From contig NZ_CP107995.1 in NCBI RefSeq assembly GCF_036116635.1, positions 310,001 through 374,000 of the forward strand: DNA of 64,000 nucleotides. The letters are read 5' to 3'. Shown here in pieces: positions 52,574 through 61,164 of the stretch (position 1 is the stretch's first letter; every line of letters begins with the position of its first letter). The notes below the pieces were generated by a model. That model had not been told where the DNA came from. It worked only from the letters and a program-made list of their open reading frames with translations, and made no database searches. The DNA comes from Amycolatopsis sp. NBC_00345 (lineage in GTDB: Bacteria; Actinomycetota; Actinomycetes; Mycobacteriales; Pseudonocardiaceae). Both the position numbers and the translations under genes were made by a program.

Positions 52574-52743
52574 CAATACCACTAAGTTAAGCCGCTGGAG
52601 GCCGTAGGGTAATGGTCGGCGGGCCGGCGTGTCGGATGCTGTGGTCGGTGGGTTTTTTGACTCTGTATCGGTTGTATCTGAGTCTCCTGAGGGCGCGTGG
52701 GTTTGTTCGGTGTCGCCGCGGCAGGTGGCGACGTTCAAGAATT

Positions 52744-54048
52744 TCAGTCGTCGTCTCCGCGCGTGCCTTTTTCAGTTTTTGAGGGGGAAAAAGCCGCCTG
52801 GCTTGTGACCTGGCGGCGGATGACGCGGAGAGTGCGCATGAACGACAAGCGGTCGGGATCGACATCGGCTTCGTCGGCAGCCCGGCACATGAGCGCCCGT
52901 ATGCTGTAGTGAGTCAGCAGCAACGCCCATATTTCTTGCTTGACCATCTCCGGCGATTGAGACCTCAGCACTCGCCCTGGCCCGCGTTGATGAGTCTTGA
53001 CCTCATCAAGCAGGCTTTCGTACTCCCAACGCTCACTATAGGCAGTAGCTAGCTCGATGGCGGGTATGTCTTCAGGGTCGAGTATTGAGGTGATCAGGCG
53101 AATGGTGTCATGTTCCTCGGTTCGCTCACGGTCGGGAATCTCGTATTCGACGACACGCACCACCATGGCCTGAGTCGTGTGCGGCATGGCACCGTCTCGG
53201 ATCCGTGTGAGGATTTCCTTCTTGTGGTAGTTGCGTAATTTCGGCGGGAACACGGCCGAGAGGTAGGAACCGTCCGGCAGGACACGCGCGACCGGCAGCA
53301 GAAGATTCGACTTCACCCGCCACAGGGCATCGGCGCCGGTCTCGAGCGTCTCCTGCCAGGCAGGGAAGCTGTAGAAGCTGCGGTCGGCGGTGATGAGCAT
53401 GTCTGCCTCGAACGAGCGGGTCAGCTCCTTGGCCAGGGTCGTCTCTCCGGCAGGCGCACCGCCAAGCGCGGCATCGACGAGGACATGTGAGCCGCATTCG
53501 CCAAGCCCGACGACCCGCACGATCGGGTAGGCACTCGCATTCGGACCGTTGTTGGACCGATCAAACTCGGCGACGTTGGCCGCAGTGTCCGGAATATTCA
53601 ACGCGCACCCGTCAATCGACATCAACCGCCACGATCTCAGCCATGCGCCTTTCGTGCCCGGGCCCGCCACGGGAACCGCTATATCCTCGAACAACTCCCG
53701 CAACGGCTCGGCGCCCAAACGCTGCCGAGCCTGAGTGATCGCCGAGGTCGAAGGAACATGCCACGAATCCGACCACGATCTCATATCCTTCAAAGATCCC
53801 ACGAGTTTACGCATCACTTCCTCGTAGTCATCATCGAAGAACAAGCACATCGCCATACAAAAACGAACCATCACATGGGCTGGCAGCAGTCGAGATCGCT
53901 GCTCGCGACGCCCAGTTCTATTCAGCACGTCCTCAATGAAATCTCTCGGCACCACATCAGACAAGACCCCCAGTGAAATCCGGTCCGTCAACCGAACGTC
54001 CGCTCCACCGTTTCCCAGCAATTTCACATGCCCAGTTCGACTCACCAC
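52744..54048 (-). CDS. IS4-family DDE transposase
   Basis: A 434-residue transposase filling the insertion sequence. The N-terminal about 95 residues (DRISLGVLSDVVPRDFIEDVLNRTG ...) are an IS4 DNA-binding domain; the DDE catalytic core has its Asp in LMSIDGCALNIPDT (about residue 147), the second in ADMLITADRSFYSF (about 222), and the Glu in YSERWEYESLLDEVK, which satisfies the IS4 signature Y(2)R(3)E(6)K exactly. No frameshift or stop, so the element is likely active. GC content and codon use are visibly lower than in the host genes (e.g. many A/T third positions), as expected for a transferred element. Confidence 0.96.
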   Translation of the reverse strand: MVSRTGHVKLLGNGGADVRLTDRISLGVLSDVVPRDFIEDVLNRTGRREQRSRLLPAHVMVRFCMAMCLFFDDDYEEVMRKLVGSLKDMRSWSDSWHVPSTSAITQARQRLGAEPLRELFEDIAVPVAGPGTKGAWLRSWRLMSIDGCALNIPDTAANVAEFDRSNNGPNASAYPIVRVVGLGECGSHVLVDAALGGAPAGETTLAKELTRSFEADMLITADRSFYSFPAWQETLETGADALWRVKSNLLLPVARVLPDGSYLSAVFPPKLRNYHKKEILTRIRDGAMPHTTQAMVVRVVEYEIPDRERTEEHDTIRLITSILDPEDIPAIELATAYSERWEYESLLDEVKTHQRGPGRVLRSQSPEMVKQEIWALLLTHYSIRALMCRAADEADVDPDRLSFMRTLRVIRRQVTSQAAFSPSKTEKGTRGDDD

Positions 54049-54126
54049 TCAATACTACTCAATCCCGATACCCAAGGAAAGCAATTGCCAGGCGTGTTGC
54101 CCAATCATTTCCGCTGCGCAGACGCC

Positions 54127-54144
54127 CTTAACTTAGTGGTATTG
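54127..54144. repeat. right terminal inverted repeat of the IS element
   Basis: CTTAACTTAGTGGTATTG, the exact complement of 52574-52591. Beyond 18 bases the two ends diverge. Confidence 0.95.
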
Positions 54145-54154
54145 ATGACAGCCG
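54145..54154. repeat. right target-site duplication ATGACAGCCG
   Basis: Second copy of the 10-bp duplicated target, identical to 52564-52573. It falls within the HNH codons for the cysteine-histidine pair of the disrupted gene. Confidence 0.95.
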
Positions 54155-55083
54155 GGGTGCTGGCACACCCGATCCCGTGCCTGCACCAGGTCGGCGAGGG
54201 CGGCTGGTGGCCGGTAGCGGGTGCGGCCGACGCTGAGGACCTGCCCGGTGTCGGGTTCGGTGATGATCCGCCGCCACACCGAATTCGAATCCGCCGCGAG
54301 CGCCCGCGCCAGCCAGGCCGGGACGGTGCCGCAGCCGGAGAGTTCGGCGGGATCCTCGTTCAGCCCGGCCAGCGTCATAAGGTCCACATACAGGTAGACA
54401 ACGGGCTTGATGCCACTGTCGCCCGGTGTCCGGTTCAGCAGCCGGTCGACCAGGACATCCGCACGCAGTTGATCCAGTGTCCTGGCCTCGCCTCCGCGAC
54501 GGAGCTTCCGTGCTTGGTGGTCGAGGGAGGTGTAGATCGCCGATGCTTGTTCCACGGGCAGATCACACAGCAAGGTGGACATCGTCTCGTCCTGGTGAAT
54601 CAGGCAGACGTTGCGGTCGCGCCGTCGCGCGCGGGATCTTCGCTCATATCCTTCGGCGTCCACTTTCTGCACCACCCGATTCACTGCGGCCCGTAACGAC
54701 GACGGGTTTTTCCCGGCCAGCCGGGTCGCAACAATCGCGTCAACCCGACCGGCCATCTCGTCAGAAAGAGCGATGGTCGGCTCGAATACCATTCGCGCTT
54801 TGAACGCGTCGATCTCTCCACGGCGGAATGCCGCGAACGTTGCCGGTAATCGGGTTGTCAGTGCCTGCGCCAGCGCGACATCAGCCCCCGCGCGCCGCTC
54901 TGTCACCGACAGCTCCAACGCCAGCTCGGCCGTCACCGACCGGGCAGACCCACCCGTCGCCGCGAACAGTGCGACATCGGCTGCCTGCTCGGCCTCCAGC
55001 TGTGCCACCCGGATGGCCCGTTCATGAATCCGAGACAAAACATCGACGGCGTCATTTAAAGAAGAATCTCTAGAACAACTCAC
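54145..55083 (-). pseudogene. 5' fragment of DUF222/HNH endonuclease gene disrupted by IS4
   Basis: 313 codons from GTG 55083, covering the DUF222 domain (SVTERRAGADVALAQALTTRLPATFAAF, FEPTIALSDEMAGRVD, DETMSTLLCDLPVEQASAIY in parts) and the start of the HNH nuclease (RDRVCQHPGCH). Read through the IS end it adds Q-Y-H and stops at 54133. These DUF222-HNH proteins are abundant, often multicopy, in actinobacteria and resemble homing or mobile nucleases. The HNH active site is split, so the remaining product cannot be a nuclease. The first 20 residues have unusually AT-rich codons. Confidence 0.93.
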
Positions 55084-55194
55084 CCTTTAATTTTACCGAC
55101 GCCACCCACCAAAAACGTCACCGAATCGAGTGAACAAGACATCTCCATATCAACCATTAAGTCCGCCCATAATTCGGTTGACAAGCAGCGTCCT

Positions 55195-56139
55195 CTAACT
55201 AGCCGAGTCCTCTTCGGAATCCTCGCCCGCTTCGTCGACGATCGCCGCGTGTACCGCCGTGCAAGCCGCCATCACCGCCGGCACGAACTGGTTCGCCGCC
55301 AGCACGCAAGCCGTGTGCCCGGCCGGGATCTCGTACGTGGCCGCGCCCGGGATGCGGCGGGCGAGTGAACGCTGGTGTGCGGGGGCGATGAAGCCGTCGC
55401 GGGTCGTGACGACGACCGACGTCGGGATGCGCAGCGTGTGCAGCCACGGCGTCGAGTCGAAGCGGCCGATCTCGTCGAGCGCCACGGCGATCGCCCACGG
55501 GCTGGTGGAGCGGAACTCCTCGAGGGCCCACCGGTGGTCCTCCAGGCGCGCGAGCCGTTCGCGGCGCGGCTCGCCCGGCACGAGGCCGATCCGCGCCTGG
55601 TCGCGCATCAGGTGCAGGGTGCGGCCGAACAGGTCTAGCGCGACGCGCTGGCGGAAACCGCGGCGGAAGTTGCTCGCCGTGGAGCACAGTACGAGCCCGC
55701 TCACGCGTTCGCGCTCCTGGTAGGCGACGAGCTGGCCGACCATGCCGCCCATGGAGTAGCCCGCGATCATGAACCGGTTGATGCCCAGCGCGTCGGCCAC
55801 CGCCACGACGTCGCCGGCGCAGTCCTGCAGCGTGAACTCCTGCGAGCGGATCCCCTGGCCGTGCCAGCGCTGGTCGAACACCACCACGCGGTAACGCGCC
55901 GAGAGCCGCTCCAGCACCGGGTACCAGGTGAGCAGCCCGGTGCACGCGACCGAGTGCAGCAGGATGATCGCGGGCGCGTGCCGCGGGCCGATGTCCACCA
56001 CCACGGTCTGCCCGCGCCCGGGCAGCGACAGTGGCTGGGGGTCCGGCACGCCGGCGGTGGGCGGGATCGTCGCGAGCCGCCGTGTGGCCTGCCAGCCGAC
56101 GTCACCCAGCGCGTCTTTGAGAACCTGTTCCGCACCCAC
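55195..56139 (-). CDS. alpha/beta-hydrolase facing the cholesterol operon
   Basis: A 314-residue alpha/beta-hydrolase-fold enzyme. Landmarks: oxyanion-loop strand APAIILLHSVACTGLLTWYPV, VVFDQRWHGQGIRS, nucleophile elbow GYSMGG (about residue 128), acid residue in TTRDGFIAP, and catalytic His in IPAGHTACV near 285. It most resembles esterases or C-C hydrolases of the large epoxide-hydrolase/haloperoxidase group; the reaction is undefined. It is divergent from fadE28, and the KstR box lies in the shared promoter region, so it may belong to the steroid regulon. GTG 56139 is the start. Confidence 0.85.
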   Translation of the reverse strand: MGAEQVLKDALGDVGWQATRRLATIPPTAGVPDPQPLSLPGRGQTVVVDIGPRHAPAIILLHSVACTGLLTWYPVLERLSARYRVVVFDQRWHGQGIRSQEFTLQDCAGDVVAVADALGINRFMIAGYSMGGMVGQLVAYQERERVSGLVLCSTASNFRRGFRQRVALDLFGRTLHLMRDQARIGLVPGEPRRERLARLEDHRWALEEFRSTSPWAIAVALDEIGRFDSTPWLHTLRIPTSVVVTTRDGFIAPAHQRSLARRIPGAATYEIPAGHTACVLAANQFVPAVMAACTAVHAAIVDEAGEDSEEDSAS

Positions 56140-56242
56140 GTCGACTCGGCGCCCCCTCTTCGTTCGACGGCGTCTTCCGCTTCTGTGTACCCGGTTGCCG
56201 AGGCTTCCGGGGGTTGCCGATCCGCCCCATTCTGGTTAAGAC

Positions 56243-56256
56243 TAGAACGTGTTCCA
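56243..56256. promoter_or_regulatory. KstR box of the side-chain degradation operon
   Basis: TAGAACGTGTTCCA matches TNNAACNNGTTNNA at every fixed position. It is 32 bases upstream of the fadE28 start and 104 bases upstream of the divergent hydrolase start. Confidence 0.88.
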
Positions 56257-56287
56257 GTTAGTTCAGGCATCCGGAGGGAGGCCCGGC

Positions 56288-57355
56288 GTGGACTTCACCC
56301 CTGACGATACGCAGGCGGAGATCACCGCGCTGACCGCGCGTGTGCTCACCAAGGCCGACGAGCCGGACGGGCAGTGGCGGGCGATGGCGGACGCGGGCCT
56401 GCTCGCGCTCGCCCTGCCCGCCGACCTCGACGGCGACGGTTTGGGCGTCGCCGAGGTCGCGCCGGTGCTCACGGAGGTCGGCCGCGCTGCCGCCGCCGTG
56501 CCCGCGTACGCCGCGCTCGCGCTGGGCGTGCTGCCGGTCGAGACGCTCGGCAGCCCCCGTCAGCGCGCGACGCTCCTGCCGTCCGTCGCGACGGGGGAGA
56601 CCCTGCTCACGGCGGCCTTGCACGAGCCATCGGCGCCGCTGACCACCGTGCCCGGCGCCGTCGCCGAGGCCGTCGACGGCGTCTGGCAGCTGACCGGCGT
56701 GAAGGTCGGCGTGCCGTGCGCCGCCGAGTCGGCCCGGATCCTCACCCCGGTGGCGCTGGCCGGCGGAACGGCTGTGGCGCTCGTCGACCCGCGGGCCGAC
56801 GGCGTCGAGCTGATCCGCGGCCACAGCTCGACCGGTGCGCCCGAGTACACCGTGCGCCTCGACCGCGTGCGGATCACCGACGAGGACCTGCTCCGCGACC
56901 GCGCGCCCGGCCACGCCGTCGCGACGTTGCACCGGTTCGCCCTCGCGGGCGCGCTGGCGCTCGGCGACGGCCTGCTGGCCGGGGCGCTCGCACTGACCTC
57001 GCGGTACGTCGGCGAACGCGTGCAGTTCGGCCGTCCGCTCGCCACGTTCCAGGCCGTGGCCGGGCAGATCGCCGACGTCTACGTCGCCTCCCGGACCGTG
57101 CACCTCGCGGTGACGTCCGCGGTCTGGCGGCTGGCCTCGGGACTCGACGCGGACACCGACCTCGAGATCGCCGCCTACTGGCTGACCGAGCAGGCGCCGC
57201 TGGCGCTCGCCACCTGTCATCACCTGCACGGTGGCGTCGGCGTCGACCGGACGTATCCGCTGCACCGGTACTCCTCGGCGGTGAAGGACCTGTCCCGTGC
57301 GGTCGGGGGCGCGGCCCACCGGCTCGGGCAGCTGGGCGAACGGGTGGCGGGATGA
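56288..57355 (+). CDS. fadE28: acyl-CoA dehydrogenase subunit FadE28 (ChsE-type)
   Basis: A 355-residue acyl-CoA dehydrogenase-fold subunit. Compared with ordinary enzymes it has degenerate N-terminal motifs but a recognisable C-terminal domain: RYVGERVQFGRPLATFQAVAGQIADVYVASR and ATCHHLHGGVGVDRTYPLHRYSSAVKDL in parts. In mycobacteria FadE28 and FadE29 form an alpha2beta2 enzyme that dehydrogenates the three-carbon side chain of the steroid acyl-CoA (3-oxo-4-pregnene-20-carboxyl-CoA). GTG 56288 is set by GGAGGGAGG just upstream. It heads the five-gene operon, each gene overlapping the next by four bases (ATGA or GTGA). Confidence 0.9.
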   Translation: MDFTPDDTQAEITALTARVLTKADEPDGQWRAMADAGLLALALPADLDGDGLGVAEVAPVLTEVGRAAAAVPAYAALALGVLPVETLGSPRQRATLLPSVATGETLLTAALHEPSAPLTTVPGAVAEAVDGVWQLTGVKVGVPCAAESARILTPVALAGGTAVALVDPRADGVELIRGHSSTGAPEYTVRLDRVRITDEDLLRDRAPGHAVATLHRFALAGALALGDGLLAGALALTSRYVGERVQFGRPLATFQAVAGQIADVYVASRTVHLAVTSAVWRLASGLDADTDLEIAAYWLTEQAPLALATCHHLHGGVGVDRTYPLHRYSSAVKDLSRAVGGAAHRLGQLGERVAG

Positions 57356-58530
57356 GCGTGCACATCGAACTGACGGCCGCGCAGCAGGCGTTGCGCGCGG
57401 AGCTGCGGGCGTACTTCGCGACCCTCGTGACGCCGGACGAGCGCCGGGCCATGCTGCGCGAGCGGCACGGCACCGTCTACCGGGAGATCGTGCGGCGGAT
57501 GGGCCGCGACGGGCGGCTCGGCGTCGGCTGGCCGAAGGAGTACGGCGGCCAGGGCTTCGGCGAGATCGAGCAGCACATCTTCGTCGACGAGGCCGCGCGC
57601 GCCGACGTCCAGCTCCCGTCCGTGACGCTGCAGACGGTGGGGCCGACGCTGCAGGCGTTCGGCACGGAGGAGCAGAAGGCGCGCTTCCTGCCGAAGATCC
57701 TCGCCGGCGAGGTCCACTTCGCCATCGGCTACACCGAGCCGGAGGCGGGCACCGACCTGGCGTCGCTGCGGACCACGGCCGTGCGCGACGGCGACGAGTA
57801 CGTGGTCAACGGCCAGAAGATCTTCACCACCGGCGGCCACGACGCCGACTACGTGTGGCTCGCCGTGCGCACCGCGCCGGACGCGCCGAAGCACAAGGGC
57901 ATCTCGATTCTGATCATGGACACGCGCGACCCCGGTTACTCCTGGACGCCGATCATCACCTGCGACGGCGCGCACCACGTGAACGCGACGTACTACAGCG
58001 ACGTGCGCGTGCCCGCGGAAATGCTGGTGGGCAAGGAGAACGAGGGCTGGCGGCTGATCACCACGCAGCTCAACCACGAGCGCGTGATGCTCGGCCCGGC
58101 CGGTCGTGTCGGCGGCCTGCACGACCGGGTGTGGGCGTGGGCGGCCGCGCGCCGCACTCCGGACGGCGTCCCGCTGCTCGACCTGCCGGACGTGCGCGCG
58201 GTGCTCGCCGAGACGTTCGCGGTGGCGCGCGTGAACGAGCTGCTGAACTGGCAGGTGGCGGTCTCCGCCTCGGCGGGGCCGGTCGCGGTGGCCGACGCGT
58301 CGGCCACCAAGGTGTTCTCCTCCGAGCGGATCCAGCGGATCGGGCGGCTGCTGGACGAGATCGTGGGCCGGCACGGCGACCCCGCCGACGCGGAGACCGC
58401 GGAACTCGCCGAGTGGCTGGACACGCTGGCGAAACGGAACCTGGTGCTGACGTTCGGCGGGGGCGTCAGCGAGATCCAGCGTGAGCTGATCGCCTCCGCC
58501 GGACTGGGACTGCCGAGGGTGCCGCGATGA
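57352..58530 (+). CDS. fadE29: acyl-CoA dehydrogenase subunit FadE29 (ChsE-type)
   Basis: A 392-residue acyl-CoA dehydrogenase subunit, partner of the preceding protein. Landmarks are WPKEYGGQGFGEIEQHIFVDEAARAD in parts, YTEPEAGTDLASLRTTA (FAD contact), NGQKIFTTGGHDADYVW, VRVPAEMLVGKENEGWRLITTQLNHERV and a C-terminal LTFGGGVSEIQRELIA. Its length and motifs match mycobacterial FadE29 well. ATG 57352 overlaps the fadE28 stop. The heterotetramer is formed only when both are made together, consistent with the tight coupling. Confidence 0.92.
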   Translation: MSVHIELTAAQQALRAELRAYFATLVTPDERRAMLRERHGTVYREIVRRMGRDGRLGVGWPKEYGGQGFGEIEQHIFVDEAARADVQLPSVTLQTVGPTLQAFGTEEQKARFLPKILAGEVHFAIGYTEPEAGTDLASLRTTAVRDGDEYVVNGQKIFTTGGHDADYVWLAVRTAPDAPKHKGISILIMDTRDPGYSWTPIITCDGAHHVNATYYSDVRVPAEMLVGKENEGWRLITTQLNHERVMLGPAGRVGGLHDRVWAWAAARRTPDGVPLLDLPDVRAVLAETFAVARVNELLNWQVAVSASAGPVAVADASATKVFSSERIQRIGRLLDEIVGRHGDPADAETAELAEWLDTLAKRNLVLTFGGGVSEIQRELIASAGLGLPRVPR

Positions 58531-59435
58531 CGATCGAGGAAGCCGCCGCGAAGATCGCCGCGCAGGGCGAGTGCGCGCCCCGGTACGCGCGCGACCCGGT
58601 CAACCAGGCCATGGTGAACAACTGGGTCGAGGCGATCGGCGACGCCAACCCCATTTATACGGATGAGGACTTCGCTTCGTCGAGCGTCCACAAGGGACTC
58701 GTCGCGCCACCCGCGATGGCGCAGGTGTGGACGATGGCCGGCCTGCACGGCGGCCGTGCCGAGGACGACCCGATGGGCGCGATCATGGCTGTGCTCGACG
58801 ACGCCGGGTTCACCTCCGTCGTGGCGACGAACTCCGAGCAGACCTACCACCGGTACCTGCGGCCGGGGGAGCGGCTCGCGGCCACGACGATCCTCGAGGA
58901 CGTCACCGGCCCGAAGCGCACCGGCCTCGGCGAGGGCTGGTTCGTCACGACCCGCACGAACTGGTACGTCGGTGAGGAACTGGTGGCCGACATGGTGTTC
59001 CGGGTGCTGAAGTTCCGGCCGCCTGCTGCTGTTGCTCCGGCCGCGCCGGTGCTGCGGCCGGTGATCAGCCGCGACACGGCGTTCTTCTGGGAAGGGCTGA
59101 AGGCGGGCGAGCTGCGCATCCAGCGCTGGGGCACGACGCTGCGGCACCCGCCGGGGCCGATGCCGCCGGACGGGTCGCTCGACGCGGTCCCGGACTACGT
59201 CGTGGCGAGCGGCCGCGGCACGGTGTACAGCTACGTCGTCCACCATCACCCGGCGGTGCCGGGAAAGCGGCTGCCGTTTGTGGTGGCGCTGGTGGAGCTG
59301 GAGGAGGGTGTGCGCGTGATGGCCGAGCTGCTGGACGCGTCGCCGGAGGAAGTCCACGTCGGACTCCCGGTGATTGCGGCGTTCGTCCGGGTGGACGACG
59401 ACCTGACCCTGCCCGCGTGGAAGGTGGCGCCATGA
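58527..59435 (+). CDS. chsH2: steroid enoyl-CoA hydratase subunit ChsH2 (MaoC + DUF35)
   Basis: A 302-residue two-domain protein. Residues 1-165 form a MaoC-like hotdog (VNNWVEAIGDANPIYTDEDFA, VAPPAMAQVW, EQTYHRYLRPGERL); residues about 175-302 are a DUF35 OB-fold domain (LRIQRWGTTLRHPPGPMPPD, VASGRGTVYSYVVHHHPA). ChsH1 and ChsH2 together hydrate the unsaturated side chain, and the DUF35 part recruits the aldolase Ltp2. The DUF35 half contains no cysteine at all, so the zinc ribbon of typical DUF35 proteins is missing. ATG 58527 overlaps the previous stop. Confidence 0.93.
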   Translation: MTIEEAAAKIAAQGECAPRYARDPVNQAMVNNWVEAIGDANPIYTDEDFASSSVHKGLVAPPAMAQVWTMAGLHGGRAEDDPMGAIMAVLDDAGFTSVVATNSEQTYHRYLRPGERLAATTILEDVTGPKRTGLGEGWFVTTRTNWYVGEELVADMVFRVLKFRPPAAVAPAAPVLRPVISRDTAFFWEGLKAGELRIQRWGTTLRHPPGPMPPDGSLDAVPDYVVASGRGTVYSYVVHHHPAVPGKRLPFVVALVELEEGVRVMAELLDASPEEVHVGLPVIAAFVRVDDDLTLPAWKVAP

Positions 59436-59848
59436 CTGACTTTTCGGTGTCGGATTTTTCGGTGGGTGCGCAGCTGCCGCCGCTCACGATCGAGGCGACG
59501 CCGACGTTCGTGGTCAGCACGGCGCTCGCGACGCGGGACTTCCAGGACGTTCACCACGACCGCGACGCCGCCGTCGCCCGCGGTTCGAAGGACATCTTCC
59601 TCAACATCCTCACCGACACCGGCCTGGTGCAGCGGTTCGTGAGCGACTGGGCCGGCCCGGAGGCGCTGGTGCGGTCGATCAAGATCCGGCTGGGCGTGCC
59701 GTGTTACGCCTACGAAACCCTGACGTTCACCGGGCGCGTGGTCTCCCGCGACGGCGCCGACGTCGAGCTGGCCGTGTCCGCTGTGGACAGTCTCGGCGAG
59801 CACGTCACGGGCACGGTTTCGCTGACCCTGCCGGGAGGTGCCTCGTGA
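59432..59848 (+). CDS. chsH1: steroid enoyl-CoA hydratase subunit ChsH1
   Basis: A 138-residue single-hotdog MaoC protein. It has the hydratase motif RDFQDVHHDRDAAVARGSKD (residues about 36-55) with the catalytic Asp/His pair, and IRLGVPCYAYETLTFTGRVV in the second half. It supplies the active site of the ChsH1-ChsH2 hydratase acting on the steroid acyl-CoA. ATG 59432 overlaps chsH2 by four bases and its stop overlaps ltp2 by GTGA; an earlier in-frame ATG inside chsH2 is less likely. Confidence 0.92.
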   Translation: MTDFSVSDFSVGAQLPPLTIEATPTFVVSTALATRDFQDVHHDRDAAVARGSKDIFLNILTDTGLVQRFVSDWAGPEALVRSIKIRLGVPCYAYETLTFTGRVVSRDGADVELAVSAVDSLGEHVTGTVSLTLPGGAS

Positions 59849-61014
59849 CGCTCTCGCGGAAGGCGGCCATCGCCGGGATCGGCGCGACGGAGTTCTCCAA
59901 GGAGTCCGGGCGCAGCGAGCTGCGGCTGGCCGCGGAGTGTGTTTCCCACGCGCTGGCGGACGCGGGCCTTTCGTCGTCCGATGTGGACGGTCTGGTGTCG
60001 TTCACCATGGACGGCACCGCGGAGATCGCACTGGCGCGCGAACTGGGCATCCCGGAACTGTCGTTCTTCAGCCGGATCCACTACGGCGGCGGGGCGGCGG
60101 CCGCGACGGTGCAGCAGGCCGCGCTGGCGGTGGCGAGCGGGGTCGCGGAGGTCGTGGTGGCTTACCGGGCGTTCAACGAGCGTTCGGAGCAGCGGTTCGG
60201 CCAGGTGTCCTCCGCCGCGGCCGGGCAGGTGAACTCCTCGGGCGTCGACAACGCGTTCCACTACCCGATGGGCATCGCCACCCCGGCGGCGACGGTGGCC
60301 ATGGTCGCGCGCCGCTACATGCACGAGTACGGCGCGACGAGCGAGGACTTCGGGCGGATCGCCGTCGTCGACCGCGCGCACGCGGCCACCAACCCGAACG
60401 CCTGGTTCCACGGCCGGCCGATCACGCTGGCCGAGCACCAGGCGTCGCGCTGGGTCGCCGAGCCGCTGCACCTGCTGGACTGCTGCCAGGAGAGCGATGG
60501 CGGCGTCGCGCTGGTCGTCACTTCGCTGGAGCGGGCGCGCGACCTGCGGTATCCGCCCGCCGTCATCGCGGCCGCGGCCCAGGGGAGCGGGCCGGACCAG
60601 TACGTGATGACCAGCTACTACCGTGACGACCTCGCGGGCTTGCCCGAGATGGGCGTGGTCGGGCGGCAGCTGTGGGCGCAGTCGGGACTGGGACCGTCCG
60701 ATGTGGACGTCGCGGTGCTGTACGACCACTTCACCCCGTACGTGCTGATGCAACTGGAGGAGCTGGGTTTCTGCCCCCGCGGCGAGGCCCCGGGCTTCAT
60801 CGCCGGCGACACGCTTTCGCTGGGCGGCGCGTTGCCGCTGAACCCGCACGGCGGCCAGCTCGGCGAGGCGTACATCCACGGCATGAACGGCATCGCCGAG
60901 GCCGTCCGCCAGGTGCGCGGCACGGCCGTGAACCAGGTGCCCGGCGCGTCGTCGGTGGTGGTCACCGCGGGCACCGGCGTCCCGACCAGTGGGCTGGTCT
61001 TGACGAGTCACTGA
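59845..61014 (+). CDS. ltp2: steroid side-chain retro-aldolase Ltp2 (thiolase-like lipid-transfer family)
   Basis: A 389-residue thiolase-superfamily protein of the SCP-x/lipid-transfer branch. Features: RKAAIAGIGATEFSKESGRSE, GLSSSDVDGLVSFTMDG, the DCCQESDGGVALVV block, AVLYDHFTPYVLMQLEELGFCPRGEA and LPLNPHGGQLGEAYIHGMNGIAEA with the conserved NPHGG. In actinobacteria Ltp2 docks on the ChsH2 DUF35 domain and cleaves the 17-hydroxy side-chain acyl-CoA to a 17-ketosteroid and propionyl-CoA. GTG 59845 is coupled to chsH1. It is the last gene of the operon, ending 150 bases before the next gene. Confidence 0.93.
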   Translation: MTLSRKAAIAGIGATEFSKESGRSELRLAAECVSHALADAGLSSSDVDGLVSFTMDGTAEIALARELGIPELSFFSRIHYGGGAAAATVQQAALAVASGVAEVVVAYRAFNERSEQRFGQVSSAAAGQVNSSGVDNAFHYPMGIATPAATVAMVARRYMHEYGATSEDFGRIAVVDRAHAATNPNAWFHGRPITLAEHQASRWVAEPLHLLDCCQESDGGVALVVTSLERARDLRYPPAVIAAAAQGSGPDQYVMTSYYRDDLAGLPEMGVVGRQLWAQSGLGPSDVDVAVLYDHFTPYVLMQLEELGFCPRGEAPGFIAGDTLSLGGALPLNPHGGQLGEAYIHGMNGIAEAVRQVRGTAVNQVPGASSVVVTAGTGVPTSGLVLTSH

Positions 61015-61164
61015 GCGCGACCCATACCCCGGCCCCGTACGCGTCTCGCGTGAGCCCCGGTAACTCTTGTGGGGCAACGGCTTTCACCCCTCTGCGGGCT
61101 GGCGTTCACCGGACCCGGATGTCACGGTTGAATCCCCGCCCGGCGACGCGGAGTGAGGCTGCCC

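Larger units (their letters stand above)
52574..54144. mobile_element. IS4-family insertion sequence, 1571 bp, intact
   Basis: Bounded by perfect 18-bp terminal inverted repeats, 52574-52591 (CAATACCACTAAGTTAAG) and 54127-54144, and flanked by the 10-bp duplication ATGACAGCCG. It carries a single intact transposase gene. Length, end structure, 10-bp duplication and the YREK transposase motif all fit the IS4 family. Perfect ends and duplication indicate a recent insertion. Confidence 0.95.
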
